From: Bacillus sp. REN16
Lineage (GTDB): Bacteria; Bacillota; Bacilli; Bacillales; Bacillaceae_L
Direction of reading: 5' to 3'
Length of the DNA stretch: 64,000 nt
Assembly: GCF_020731355.1 (NCBI RefSeq)
Contig: NZ_JAJFZK010000001.1
Span: 248,001-312,000, forward strand
Below the pieces are notes generated by a model, which was not told the origin of the DNA, did no database searches, and worked only from the letters and a program-made list of their open reading frames with translations. Every line of letters begins with the position of its first letter. Position 1 is the stretch's first letter. The position numbers and the translations under genes were made by a program. This document shows positions 27,802-35,790 of this stretch, piece by piece.

Positions 27802-27930
27802 TCAAATGCGCCATGGCGTATTTGCGCCCGATTTTTTTCGAGCAAGCTCGAAAAGATTCCTCTGAAAAATCGTGGCATCCGCCGGAGGCTTTAGTTTTAT
27901 TCAGATGGGTTTTGCTGAATGAAACTAAAA
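27802..27930. repeat. Intergenic repeat family A, copy 1
   Basis: Begins TCAAATGCGCCATGGCGTAT, has a central palindrome TTTTCGAGCAAGCTCGAAAA, then AAAAATCGTGGCATCCGCCG and a TTTTATTCAG...CTGAATGAAA dyad. Other copies: 35667-35790 and, inverted, 46981-47095. No coding capacity. It occupies most of the 285-bp gap between yitS and yitT. Confidence 0.82.
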
Positions 27931-28049
27931 ACATGCCTAGTGTAAGTGTATCGAGTATTGGATAAAATTACAACAAGTGTGGGAAAATTTTGTATGAGAA
28001 CTTATTTACTATCAGGATTGAAAAATGTTGTTCCAGGAGGACTATGTAA

Positions 28050-28892
28050 ATGGTGTTTGGAGAAGTAAAAAAAGTAATTATCGTAATGTTGGGTGCATTG
28101 CTAAATGCAGTAGCCTTAAATTTATTTTTAATTCCAGCAGATGTTTATTCATCAGGATTTACTGGTGTATCACAGCTATTGTTTAGAATTTTAGGTGATT
28201 ACACACCATTGCATGTTTCAACAGGAGTTATTTTACTTTTATTAAACATTCCAGTTGCTATTTTAGGATGGAAAAAGGTAGGAAAGTCATTTACCCTGTA
28301 TAGCTTTGTCTCTGTTGCCCTGACTTCATTATTCTTAACGATTATTCCACTTGAACGTATTTCCGATGATATTTTACTTAATGCTGTATTTGGTGCTGTT
28401 ATTCAAGCAATTGGAATCGGCTTAACCTTGAAATGGGGTGCTTCAACAGGCGGACTGGATATTATTGCCCTCGTATTATCAAGGTCAAAGGACAAGCCAA
28501 TCGGAACCTATATTTTTACACTAAATGGGCTTATCATTCTTACTGCAGGTTTCTTATTTGGATGGGAAAAGGCTTTGTACACACTCGTTGCACTATATGT
28601 TTTAACAAGGGTTATTGATACGGTCCATACAAGCCATGTAAAGGTTTCTGCGATGATTGTAACGAAAAAAGCAGATGAATTGAAAAGTGCGATCCATTCC
28701 AAGTTAGTAAGAGGAATTACGGTGATTCCAGCAAAAGGAGCCTTTTCGAGTGAACCAAAGGATATGCTGATGATCGTTTTAACAAGATATGAATTATTTG
28801 ACTTGGAGCGAATTATCAAGGAAGTTGATCCTCATGCTTTTACAAATATTGTGCAAACGGTTGGTGTATATGGATTATTTCGCAAAGAATAG
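28050..28892 (+). CDS. yitT: YitT family membrane protein (DUF161/DUF2179)
   Basis: 280 residues: five or six membrane helices in the first 200 residues (YitT/DUF161; DVYSSGFTGVSQLL, GASTGGLDIIALVLS), then a cytoplasmic DUF2179 domain (VSAMIVTKKADELKSAIH, GRGxT-like VRGITVIPAKGAFS, MLMIVLTRYELFDLERII). Transported substrate unknown. AGGAGG seven bases before ATG. Confidence 0.93.
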   Translation: MVFGEVKKVIIVMLGALLNAVALNLFLIPADVYSSGFTGVSQLLFRILGDYTPLHVSTGVILLLLNIPVAILGWKKVGKSFTLYSFVSVALTSLFLTIIPLERISDDILLNAVFGAVIQAIGIGLTLKWGASTGGLDIIALVLSRSKDKPIGTYIFTLNGLIILTAGFLFGWEKALYTLVALYVLTRVIDTVHTSHVKVSAMIVTKKADELKSAIHSKLVRGITVIPAKGAFSSEPKDMLMIVLTRYELFDLERIIKEVDPHAFTNIVQTVGVYGLFRKE

Positions 28893-28940
28893 TAACTTTT
28901 TTATGTATCCTTCGACAAATACTATAAAGGGGTGACAAAC

Positions 28941-29816
28941 ATGAGAAGATGGCTTCTAGTAGCCTTAGTATTTGTAATGAGTTTATTTATCATGTCAGGA
29001 TGTGGTACTTCTACAACTGACGAAGCTCTTCCAGTGAATTCGGGGAGCGGTGAAAAAGTAGAAACAGAAACGCCGCCAGAACAAGAAAGCGTAGAACCTG
29101 GAGGTGATGTAAACTTGGTTGAAAAACTACAAACAAACCTATCAATTGAAACAGGGGAAAATGAAGCAACCTTCACGATTTCATTAAAAAATACAAACGA
29201 CAATTCCGTAAAAGTGACGATACCAGGAGGTCAAAAATATGAAATTGTTGTGACAGATGCAAATGGTAAGGAAGTTTACCGCTATTCTATTGATAAAATG
29301 TTTATCCAATCCATAGAAGAAATGGAGCTAAAACCAGGTGAAGAAAAAGTCTGGGAAGAACCATGGGATTATACTTCAAATGATGGAACGAGACTTGCAC
29401 CGGGGGAATATAAAGCGACTATATTCTCAACGGCTTTTGAAGTAAATGGACAGGAAATAGAGGAAAATGTATTACAGGCTGAAGAAAATTTTACAATTCC
29501 TGATGAAGGGAATACAGCATTCCGAAAAGTTCAAGTACTTGGAGAAAATGGAGAATATACAGTAACCGGGGAAGTACGAGTGTTTGAAGCAACATTCTTC
29601 TATTCTGTTGAGGATGGACATGACTATGTGATTCCTGAAACTGTTCAAAACGCTTCTGAAGGTGCACCAGCATGGGCCCCATTTGAAATTAAGATCTCAA
29701 TTCCAAAGGATAAAATTCCAACAAATGGAGCGTTAATTCTCCACTTATACGAAAGAAGTGCAAAGGATGGTTCGATTACGAATCTTTATCATGCAAAACT
29801 TCAACAGTTCCAATAA
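28941..29816 (+). CDS. BsuPI-Gmad2 lipoprotein (ipi locus)
   Basis: 291 residues. Lipoprotein signal ending in IMSGC (Cys near 19), a Glu/Pro/Ser-rich linker, a BsuPI domain (about 55-175; the intracellular proteinase inhibitor fold, ATFTISLKNTNDNSVKVTI), and a C-terminal Gmad2 immunoglobulin-like domain (about 190-290; VTGEVRVFEATFFYSVEDG, APAWAPFEIKISIP). It sits exactly where B. subtilis has ipi, whose product is a 119-residue cytoplasmic inhibitor; here the domain is exported and fused. Protease inhibition outside the cell is possible but unproven. Confidence 0.85.
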   Translation: MRRWLLVALVFVMSLFIMSGCGTSTTDEALPVNSGSGEKVETETPPEQESVEPGGDVNLVEKLQTNLSIETGENEATFTISLKNTNDNSVKVTIPGGQKYEIVVTDANGKEVYRYSIDKMFIQSIEEMELKPGEEKVWEEPWDYTSNDGTRLAPGEYKATIFSTAFEVNGQEIEENVLQAEENFTIPDEGNTAFRKVQVLGENGEYTVTGEVRVFEATFFYSVEDGHDYVIPETVQNASEGAPAWAPFEIKISIPKDKIPTNGALILHLYERSAKDGSITNLYHAKLQQFQ

Positions 29817-29826
29817 TAAAGTGGAA

Positions 29827-29849
29827 GGGTCAGACATTATGTCTGACCC
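29827..29849. terminator. Terminator between BsuPI lipoprotein and yizC
   Basis: GGGTCAGACAT / ATGTCTGACCC; near-perfect hairpin between convergent genes. Confidence 0.8.
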
Positions 29850-29870
29850 ATTGTTTGAATTAGTACCAAC

Positions 29871-30068
29871 CTATTGAAGTTGATCCAATTCATTCTGTAA
29901 TTCGCGGAGTTGTTCTTTTTCGGCTGTTGTAGAGTTAGCATAAGCAGATGAAAGAGCATTTTTGGCGACCGAAATCGCATCCTGAAAGCTTGGATCACTT
30001 TGACCCGTGCTAGCTTGTTTTGCAATTTCGACTGTTTCACGAGCCTTTTGGAATAAAAGGTTTCCCAT
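29871..30068 (-). CDS. yizC: DUF3813 small protein (YizC)
   Basis: 65 residues from MGNLLFQKARETVEIAKQAS; helical, hydrophilic, with the DUF3813 pattern (QKAR.AVE.AK, AKNALSSAYANSTTAE). GGAGG lies seven bases before the ATG at 30068, and the preceding small ORF stops one base before it; the longer upstream frame is not used. Same place as B. subtilis yizC, between ipi and yitU. Confidence 0.82.
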   Translation of the reverse strand: MGNLLFQKARETVEIAKQASTGQSDPSFQDAISVAKNALSSAYANSTTAEKEQLRELQNELDQLQ

Positions 30069-30069
30069 T

Positions 30070-30219
30070 TTATATGCCTCCAAGCGATGAATTTTCGACA
30101 TTTTGCTTTTTCTTGGCTTCTGCTTCAGCTAGAGTTGAACGGTAAGGAAAGCGCTGAGCATGTTGTTGAACTGCATCTGCACCTTGATGAACAAATCGTT
30201 TTGATTTATTACTACCCAT
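30070..30219 (-). CDS. Small basic protein upstream of yizC (49 aa)
   Basis: MGSNKSKRFVHQGADAVQQH... with an AEAEAKKK stretch; AAAGGGGG precedes the ATG. Its TAA is followed by one base and then the yizC ATG, so the pair is co-translated. No function recognised; composition is like small sporulation proteins. Confidence 0.68.
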   Translation of the reverse strand: MGSNKSKRFVHQGADAVQQHAQRFPYRSTLAEAEAKKKQNVENSSLGGI

Positions 30220-30326
30220 CCGTAAATTCCCCCTTTAACAGCTTTAAAAGAAGCGCTTTTAGTGGCGCTATTAATATTGTTCGACGTTTTGCTAGGGGAT
30301 ATATCAGGTAATTATTTCTGAAAAAA

Positions 30327-30352
30327 AGAACCAGCTTTCCAACCGGTTCTTC
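30327..30352 (-). terminator. Terminator of yitU
   Basis: AAGAACC...GGTTCTT hairpin whose T-rich tail follows in the minus-strand direction, just past the yitU stop. Confidence 0.75.
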
Positions 30353-30359
30353 CTAATTT

Positions 30360-31172
30360 TTATTTAATTTTTAGTACATCCTCTAAATAAAGGGCAATTC
30401 CGTCTTCTTCATTTGTCATTGTCACATGGTTTGCAATATTTTTTAAATCGTCAATTCCATTCCCCATTGCAATCCCATGTCCAGCATATTCAATCATTTC
30501 TAAATCATTATCTTCGTCACCAAAGGCAATAATTCTGTCTTTTGGGATCTGATAATAATCGGCCACCTTTTGAATACCCACAGCTTTATTTAATCCTGAT
30601 TTAACAATTTCGATAACATGCCAAGGTGCAGCCCATTTGCGGTGATCTACCACTTCAGCATGCATTTCAGATAGATACTTTCGGATTTGATCTGCAATTT
30701 CTTCATCTGGATGAATCAGTAAAGAAGTCGGGTCATGCTTTAAAATTTTTCGTAAATCACCCGTTTCAATATTCGGTTTCCCCATACCGAAAATATCTAA
30801 CATTGTTTCATCGTGATTATGAAAATAGACGTCATCAATTACTTCGGCTAAAATATTTTTCACCTGAAAACTATCAGCCACTTCCACAATTTCTTGAACT
30901 GTTTTTAAATCAAGTGTGTCATGATAGACACCCCAGCCTTGATCAAGAGGATGATGGACAAAAGCTCCATTAAAATTTACGATAGGCGTTGTAAGACCGA
31001 GTTCTTGATAGTACATTGAGCTAGAACGGAAAGGTCTTCCGGTTGCAATCATAACCATATGACCAGCATTTTTTGCTTTTTCGATTGTGTTTTTAGTTCT
31101 TTTTGAAATTGTTTTATCGTCTTTTAATAAAGTACCGTCTAAGTCAAGTGCAATTAAGTGTTGTTTAGTCAT
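30360..31172 (-). CDS. yitU: YitU, Cof-type HAD phosphatase
   Basis: 270 residues. HAD motif I LDLDGTLLKDD, motif II MIATGRPFRS, and motif IV GDEDNDLEMIEYAGHGIAM define a Cof/type IIB HAD hydrolase. B. subtilis YitU is one of several HAD proteins that can dephosphorylate the riboflavin precursor ARPP; that role is a family inference here. GAGGAG lies upstream of the ATG. Confidence 0.93.
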   Translation of the reverse strand: MTKQHLIALDLDGTLLKDDKTISKRTKNTIEKAKNAGHMVMIATGRPFRSSSMYYQELGLTTPIVNFNGAFVHHPLDQGWGVYHDTLDLKTVQEIVEVADSFQVKNILAEVIDDVYFHNHDETMLDIFGMGKPNIETGDLRKILKHDPTSLLIHPDEEIADQIRKYLSEMHAEVVDHRKWAAPWHVIEIVKSGLNKAVGIQKVADYYQIPKDRIIAFGDEDNDLEMIEYAGHGIAMGNGIDDLKNIANHVTMTNEEDGIALYLEDVLKIK

Positions 31173-31335
31173 CTCAATCTCCTCTGCTCTCTTTATTCTA
31201 CTAAAACAGATATTAAAAAAATCGTCAATTGAAAAGCTAAAATTTTTTGGTCAAGACCAATTAATGATACACTAGAGGATGTCTAAAAGTTTTAACTTTT
31301 CAAGGCGCATTTGATTTTAAAGGAGCACACTGAGA

Positions 31336-32103
31336 ATGGTTATTGTTGAAAAAAGGAAGATTGCAGACATTCCGGCATTACATATTGTAAAAAATCACTT
31401 AAAAGATGAAATAGCTCCGTTAATCCTTTTTGTTCACGGATTTGGCAGTGCAAAGGAACATAATTTGCACTATGCATATCTTTATGCAGAGGAAGGATTT
31501 CGAGTAGTTTTACCTGAAGCAGATTATCATGGTGAAAGGGAAAAGGACCTTGATGAACTTGAAATGGATTTTAAGTTCTGGGATATCGTAGTGAATGAAA
31601 TTAAAGAAATTCAAGTAATCAAAGATGAGTTAATTGGTGAGGGCTTAGTTGATAAGACAAGAATTGGTATCGCAGGTACCTCAATGGGTGGAATTGTGAC
31701 ACTTGGTGCATTGACTCAATATCCTTGGATTAAGACTGCGGTCAGTTTAATGGGAAGCCCATATTATGAAGAATTCTGCCGTGGACAAATTGAGGAACTG
31801 AAACGACATGACATCGAACTTCCTTTCTCAGAAGCTGAATTGGAAGAAAAATATGCGGAATTACGGAAATATGATTTAAGCATACAACCTGAAACCTTAA
31901 ACGGAAGACCATTGTTTTTCTGGCATGGTGAAAAAGACAAGATGGTACCGTTTAAATATACCCATGAATTTTATCAAGAAATTAAGCCGCTCTATAAAGG
32001 GAAAGAGGAGAATCTATCCTTTATTGCAGATACCCGTGCTGATCATAAGGTAACAAGAGAAGGGCTACTTGCATCAGTTGAATGGTTTAAAAAGCATTTA
32101 TAA
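31336..32103 (+). CDS. yitV: YitV, alpha/beta hydrolase
   Basis: 255 residues. HGFGSAKE oxyanion region, nucleophile elbow GTSMGG, and C-terminal Asp/His in HGEKDKMVPF and DTRADHKVT. Similar to B. subtilis YitV and to the BAAT/acyl-hydrolase-like family; substrate unknown. AAGGAG lies upstream with long spacing. Followed by a terminator. Confidence 0.92.
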   Translation: MVIVEKRKIADIPALHIVKNHLKDEIAPLILFVHGFGSAKEHNLHYAYLYAEEGFRVVLPEADYHGEREKDLDELEMDFKFWDIVVNEIKEIQVIKDELIGEGLVDKTRIGIAGTSMGGIVTLGALTQYPWIKTAVSLMGSPYYEEFCRGQIEELKRHDIELPFSEAELEEKYAELRKYDLSIQPETLNGRPLFFWHGEKDKMVPFKYTHEFYQEIKPLYKGKEENLSFIADTRADHKVTREGLLASVEWFKKHL

Positions 32104-32107
32104 TTAT

Positions 32108-32147
32108 AAAAAAGAACGTGTCGGTTTCAATCGACACGTTCTTTTTT
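32108..32147. terminator. Bidirectional terminator between yitV and yitW
   Basis: AAAAAAGAACGTGTCG / CGACACGTTCTTTTTT around a short loop, between convergent genes. Confidence 0.9.
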
Positions 32148-32156
32148 ATATGCATC

Positions 32157-32465
32157 TTACCTAATCCCTAATGCAATTTTTGCATAACGGCTCATCATAT
32201 CTTTGTTCCAAGGTGGATTCCAAACAATATTAACATCTACATCTTTGACCTCAGGTAATTCTGTAAGAACACGTTTTACGTCCATTGCAATTGTTCCAGC
32301 AAGTGGACATCCCATTGAGGTTAAGGTCATTGTAACTTGAGCTACGTCTTCATCATTCATATCCACATCATAAACTAGTCCTAAGTTTACAATATCAACC
32401 CCCAACTCAGGGTCAACAACCTGTTCAAGTGCACCCAACATATTTTCTTTTAAAGCCTCATCCAT
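32157..32465 (-). CDS. yitW: YitW, DUF59/MIP18 iron-sulfur assembly factor
   Basis: 102 residues, single DUF59 domain with DPELGVDIVNLGLVYDV and the conserved Cys in TSMGCPLAG. Members (SufT, PaaD, MIP18) help mature Fe-S proteins. It is the last gene of the block conserved with B. subtilis before the accessory region; a second DUF59 gene lies 200 bp upstream. Confidence 0.92.
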   Translation of the reverse strand: MDEALKENMLGALEQVVDPELGVDIVNLGLVYDVDMNDEDVAQVTMTLTSMGCPLAGTIAMDVKRVLTELPEVKDVDVNIVWNPPWNKDMMSRYAKIALGIR

Positions 32466-32500
32466 TTGAAAACTCTCCTTTCGAGATATAGATTATTTAA

Positions 32501-32623
32501 TGTCTGGCTCCAGCGCCTAGCCCCTCGAGGTCATAATCCAATCCGTCAAGAAGGTTAAAGGGCAACCTTCTAGCCGTCTCGTCTTATGCTTGTCGGAGCT
32601 GACCAAGGCGCTTGCGCTTTTCT
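32501..32623. repeat. Intergenic repeat family B, copy 2
   Basis: TGTCTGGCTCCAGCGCCTAG ... GACCAAGGCGCTTGCGCTTT, same orientation as copy 1. It fills the space between yitW and the accessory block, i.e. the junction where gene order departs from B. subtilis. Confidence 0.82.
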
Positions 32624-32669
32624 CAATTATAACCAAACTAACTATGAAAGTGAAATAAGGACACTTGAC

Positions 32670-32969
32670 TCAACCGCGCAGTTGTTTCATTGCGGCTTCT
32701 GACATACGCTCAGGAGACCAAGCCGGATGCCAAACCATTAATACCTCGACATCATTTACCTCATCAAGATAAGCGACTGCATGCTTTACACCGCTTGTAA
32801 TACTATCATGAAGGGGACAGCCTGGTGTTGTTAATGTCATTTCAATATACACATCATTATTTTCTTTAATATCAATTTCATATATAAGTCCTAAATCGAC
32901 AACATTAATATTTAATTCAGGGTCAATCACTTGCTTTAACTGTTCAAGGATTTTATCTTTTAATTCCAT
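32670..32969 (-). CDS. Second DUF59 protein of the accessory block
   Basis: 99 residues, paralogue of YitW (DPELNINVVDLGLIYEI; TTPGCPLHD with the conserved Cys). Last gene of a four-gene minus-strand operon with two DUF2249 proteins and an NnrS/heme-copper-like membrane protein, under an Fnr-type box. It probably assists assembly of an Fe-S or metal centre used under low oxygen or NO. Fourteen bp separate it from the upstream gene. Confidence 0.88.
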   Translation of the reverse strand: MELKDKILEQLKQVIDPELNINVVDLGLIYEIDIKENNDVYIEMTLTTPGCPLHDSITSGVKHAVAYLDEVNDVEVLMVWHPAWSPERMSEAAMKQLRG

Positions 32970-32983
32970 CTACATTCTCCCCT

Positions 32984-34225
32984 TTATTTAAAAAGTACCT
33001 TTAAAATACTGTAACTGAAAAACACAGTTGCAGCGACGACGAGGCTTTGACCAATTGAGAAGATTAGCAACTGTCCAATCGCAATTGATAGAACAACGAT
33101 GAGGCAACCCACAACGAAGCCTGTAAAAATCGGTATTGCTATTTTTTCATCAATCATTTGCTTTAATGTCGGTACATCGCTTTTTCCAATTAGCTTACTG
33201 TACCTGTGTGTCCACCAAAGGAAAGGAATAATTTTATATAAATAGCCAAGAATACTGCTGACAATCCACAAGAAGAGGTAAAGAAAAATGAGAACCCCAT
33301 AAAATTCATAATGATCTGGCAGGAATGCTAACATCATTCCGAAAAAGTGAATCACAAAGCCAAAACCAATTGCAATTAATGAAAAGATAAATGGTTTATC
33401 AAGCCTTTTCTTTAATCTCATCTTGATGATAGTAGAAATGTGATAAGAAAAAAGAGCGAAGCCTGCAAACAGTGTGCTCATACCTGCTTGTAAGAGGAGG
33501 TTTTCCTCAGTTATAAAGCTGATAATTGTCAAAATTAGACCAATTCCATACACAATATAAACCCATCTTGCTAGTTTCATTGAAAAACCGTGTGCTAAAG
33601 AAAACATCGGGACCATTTTATAGGAAAAGCCAAAGATTAAGAAAGTAAACCATCCAGCAATTCCGAGCAAAATATGGCTTTTCAAAACAGCAAGATGATC
33701 TAAATTTGCTATTCCAGTCCCTATATTTACAATTAAAAGAATTCCCAGTGTGATTGTGAACAGTAAGCAAAGGAGAGCACTACCAACAAATACGGTTAGT
33801 ATATTTTTTTTCGCTTGCTTCTTCATTGTCATAAACATTTGGACAAGAAATAGCAAAATCCCAATAACCGCAAGTGAACCCGTAAAAATAGAAATAGCAG
33901 GCGAGAAGGAAAGGGTGATTCCAAAACCACCAATACCGATTGCTGTTACCCAAAATTGTATAAACCCAAATTTTTCGCTCCAAATCGGAGTTAAAAAGGC
34001 CACCGGCACTAGCTGGTACATAGCTCCCATCGCAACCATTAAGGCCCATCCAAGTATCAGTAAATGGGCAGACGATAGGAGGGGGAAGGTTCGGAAATTT
34101 CCATCAATCACCACATGTCCATTGAATAACAGGATTACTTGGGAAGTGACTAAGGCGACAACACTAAAAATAATAAAGGAGAGCGGCAGCCTAATATCGG
34201 TTTCATTTGATAATTGAGGCATCAT
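32984..34225 (-). CDS. NnrS/heme-copper-oxidase-I-like polytopic membrane protein
   Basis: 413 residues and about twelve hydrophobic helices. Conserved-looking histidines lie in helix contexts (SSAHLLILGWALM; LKSHILLGIAGWF; IHFFGMML; WWTHRYSKLIG). This pattern fits the NnrS or stand-alone COX1-like proteins found near NO-related genes and often annotated as 'cbb3-type subunit I', though it is too short for a catalytic cbb3 subunit. A heme-binding role in NO tolerance is inferred. Operon with DUF2249 genes. Confidence 0.7.
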   Translation of the reverse strand: MMPQLSNETDIRLPLSFIIFSVVALVTSQVILLFNGHVVIDGNFRTFPLLSSAHLLILGWALMVAMGAMYQLVPVAFLTPIWSEKFGFIQFWVTAIGIGGFGITLSFSPAISIFTGSLAVIGILLFLVQMFMTMKKQAKKNILTVFVGSALLCLLFTITLGILLIVNIGTGIANLDHLAVLKSHILLGIAGWFTFLIFGFSYKMVPMFSLAHGFSMKLARWVYIVYGIGLILTIISFITEENLLLQAGMSTLFAGFALFSYHISTIIKMRLKKRLDKPFIFSLIAIGFGFVIHFFGMMLAFLPDHYEFYGVLIFLYLFLWIVSSILGYLYKIIPFLWWTHRYSKLIGKSDVPTLKQMIDEKIAIPIFTGFVVGCLIVVLSIAIGQLLIFSIGQSLVVAATVFFSYSILKVLFK

Positions 34226-34239
34226 TATGAAGCAGCTCC

Positions 34240-34446
34240 TTATTTCGTAATCTCAATTTGAAAGCCACCATCAGGATGTGGTTCTGTTGTATGCTTGTAG
34301 CCTAGTTCATCTAGTTGTTCATACAAGAACATAGGTCGTCGGTCATTGATAATGGTCAAACTGTCACCTATATTTAATTTTTCGAGAGCTTTCAATGTCC
34401 TCATCATTGGAGTGGGAGGCTCAAGACCTCGATTATCTAATTTCAT
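34240..34446 (-). CDS. DUF2249 protein, short form
   Basis: 68 residues, TusA-like fold: KLDNRGLEPPTPMMRTLKAL (N-terminal strand and helix with the Pro-Pro motif) and GDSLTIINDRRPMFLYEQL. The ATG overlaps the upstream stop by one base (TAATG). DUF2249 proteins accompany NO and nitrite reduction genes; biochemical role unknown. No Cys at the TusA position. Confidence 0.87.
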   Translation of the reverse strand: MKLDNRGLEPPTPMMRTLKALEKLNIGDSLTIINDRRPMFLYEQLDELGYKHTTEPHPDGGFQIEITK

Positions 34447-34694
34447 TAGTTGGACACCCCTTTTTTAAAGGTAACCTTCCAATGTTTTTTATCAATTTGC
34501 TCCACTTCATTTGAAAAGCCTTTTGCTTTTAAAATTGGAAATAATGGAGTCGGTTTAAAAGGTGCGTGTAGAATGAAGATATCCCCATCCTGTAAAGGTT
34601 TTACTGCCTCCATAATCTTTTGAAAAGGCTCGATTTTATTTTTAAGGTCTTCCCTAACATCTACTTCCACAACATTTGAATCCAATTGGCTCAT
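34446..34694 (-). CDS. DUF2249 protein, first gene of the operon
   Basis: 82 residues. VDVREDLKNKIEPFQKIMEAV and GDIFILHAPFKPTPLFPIL are DUF2249 features. The start has AAGGGGG upstream. Transcribed from a promoter with an Fnr-type box and a Fur-like box upstream. Confidence 0.87.
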   Translation of the reverse strand: MSQLDSNVVEVDVREDLKNKIEPFQKIMEAVKPLQDGDIFILHAPFKPTPLFPILKAKGFSNEVEQIDKKHWKVTFKKGVSN

Positions 34695-34724
34695 TTTGAA
34701 TTCCCCCTTATTTAACGTTTATAA

Positions 34725-34743
34725 CCTAATGATAATCATTTTC
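34725..34743 (-). promoter_or_regulatory. Fur-like box in the DUF2249 operon promoter
   Basis: Minus strand GAAAATGATTATCATTAGG matches 16 of 19 positions of the classical Fur box GATAATGATTATCATTATC. It covers the expected -10 region (TATCAT) of the operon, so Fur binding would block transcription. Confidence 0.6.
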
Positions 34744-34755
34744 AATGGGAAACGA

Positions 34756-34771
34756 TGTGACATGAATCACT
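34756..34771. promoter_or_regulatory. Fnr-type box, DUF2249-NnrS-DUF59 operon
   Basis: TGTGACATGAATCACT: nine of ten fixed bases of TGTGA-N6-TCACA. Its centre is about 41 bp upstream of the start point predicted from TATCAT. Confidence 0.65.
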
Positions 34772-34824
34772 AGGATAAAATAAATCAGCAAGATCAAAGA
34801 ATAAAAATACTGTTTCCTGTTGCA

Positions 34825-35514
34825 CTAAAAAATCTCATCATGCAACTTCATATGGTCTAATAAGTAAAATCCGTCCGGCGTTATGTCTACAATTTGCTTC
34901 TTCTTTAATACTGAAATTGTTCGACTTACAGATTCACGTGTTGTACCTATCATGTTCGCAAGCTCGCGATTAGTGAATTGAGTAGTAAGCTTAAAGCGAT
35001 TGCCAATCTTTTCTCCGTTGCTTCTGCATAAACGAAGCAAAAGCATAATGATTTGTTCTTGCGTATTTAATAAAATTTGCTCCTCCAATCGTTTTTGAAG
35101 GTCCATGATTTTTTCACCTAAAACTTTAAATATTTTGATGCAAAGCTCAGGATTCTTTAGTAATATCTCTTCGAATCTATCAATGGGGGTGAATATTATA
35201 TTTGAATCCTCGATAACTTCGGCATGTGCAGGGTATCCCCCTTTACGAAAGAATCCAGCATGCGGAAACATTTCCCCTGCTTCAAGTACAGAAACAATCT
35301 GTTCCTTTCCGTGCATATCAGACTTATATATTTTTACCTTTCCAGATTGAATGAAAAAAACACGATCAAGTGGATCGTCCTGCATAAAGATAAACATTTT
35401 TTGTTTATACAATCGTGACTGTGAAATTTCTACAATTGGATCGAGTTCTTCAGGGGTTAATTCCCGAAACAAGGGAACTCCTTTCAATTGTTCGCGAATG
35501 GATGGTAGTGCCAT
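34825..35514 (-). CDS. Crp/Fnr-family regulator without Fe-S cysteines
   Basis: 229 residues: cyclic-nucleotide-binding-like beta barrel (about 15-125), dimer helix, and a winged helix with recognition helix TTRESVSRTISVLKK. Only two scattered Cys are present, so it has no [4Fe-4S] sensor; it may use heme, NO or a small ligand (NnrR/ArcR-like). ATG 35514 is chosen with AAGGAG eight bases upstream. Its recognition helix is nearly the same as that of Fnr at 38906, so both may bind the same boxes. An Fnr-type box lies upstream. Confidence 0.88.
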   Translation of the reverse strand: MALPSIREQLKGVPLFRELTPEELDPIVEISQSRLYKQKMFIFMQDDPLDRVFFIQSGKVKIYKSDMHGKEQIVSVLEAGEMFPHAGFFRKGGYPAHAEVIEDSNIIFTPIDRFEEILLKNPELCIKIFKVLGEKIMDLQKRLEEQILLNTQEQIIMLLLRLCRSNGEKIGNRFKLTTQFTNRELANMIGTTRESVSRTISVLKKKQIVDITPDGFYLLDHMKLHDEIF

Positions 35515-35583
35515 CTTGCTCACTCCTTGTTCAAAATAACTTATGACATCTACCTAAAGTGTAGCAATCCTCATTTTTATAAC

Positions 35584-35599
35584 TGTGATTTACATCATA
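35584..35599. promoter_or_regulatory. Fnr-type box, crp-like regulator
   Basis: TGTGATTTACATCATA: nine of ten fixed bases. It lies about 40 bp upstream of a start point predicted from TACACT on the minus strand. Confidence 0.5.
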
Positions 35600-35645
35600 G
35601 GTAATGAGAAACTAAATCAATGTTCAAAAAATAGACACAAAAAAA

Positions 35646-35666
35646 ACTAGGAGAAAATCTCCTAGT
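35646..35666. terminator. Hairpin ACTAGGAGA/TCTCCTAGT
   Basis: Perfect nine-bp stem around AAA, with a T run on the minus-strand side; a likely terminator for the minus-strand small zinc-ribbon gene (with repeat A between). Confidence 0.6.
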
Positions 35667-35790
35667 ATCAAATGCGCCTTGGCGTATTTGTGCCCGATTT
35701 TTTTCGAGGTTGCTCGAAAAATTTCCTTTGAAAAATCGTGGCATCCGCTGGAAGCTCTAATTTTATTCAGCCACGGGATGAATAAAATTA
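35667..35790. repeat. Intergenic repeat family A, copy 2
   Basis: TCAAATGCGCCTTGGCGTAT ... CGTGGCATCCGCTGG ... ATGAATAAAATTA; same orientation as copy 1. Its last bases supply the stop codon of the neighbouring small gene. Confidence 0.82.

Noticed and set aside
32501-32623. Insertion sequence at the border of the accessory block
   Set aside because: No transposase or target duplication is visible; the element is a non-coding family B repeat.
33750-34217. 155-codon open frame on the plus strand
   Set aside because: It is antisense to the NnrS-like membrane protein; its composition is that of a shadow frame and it has no start signal.
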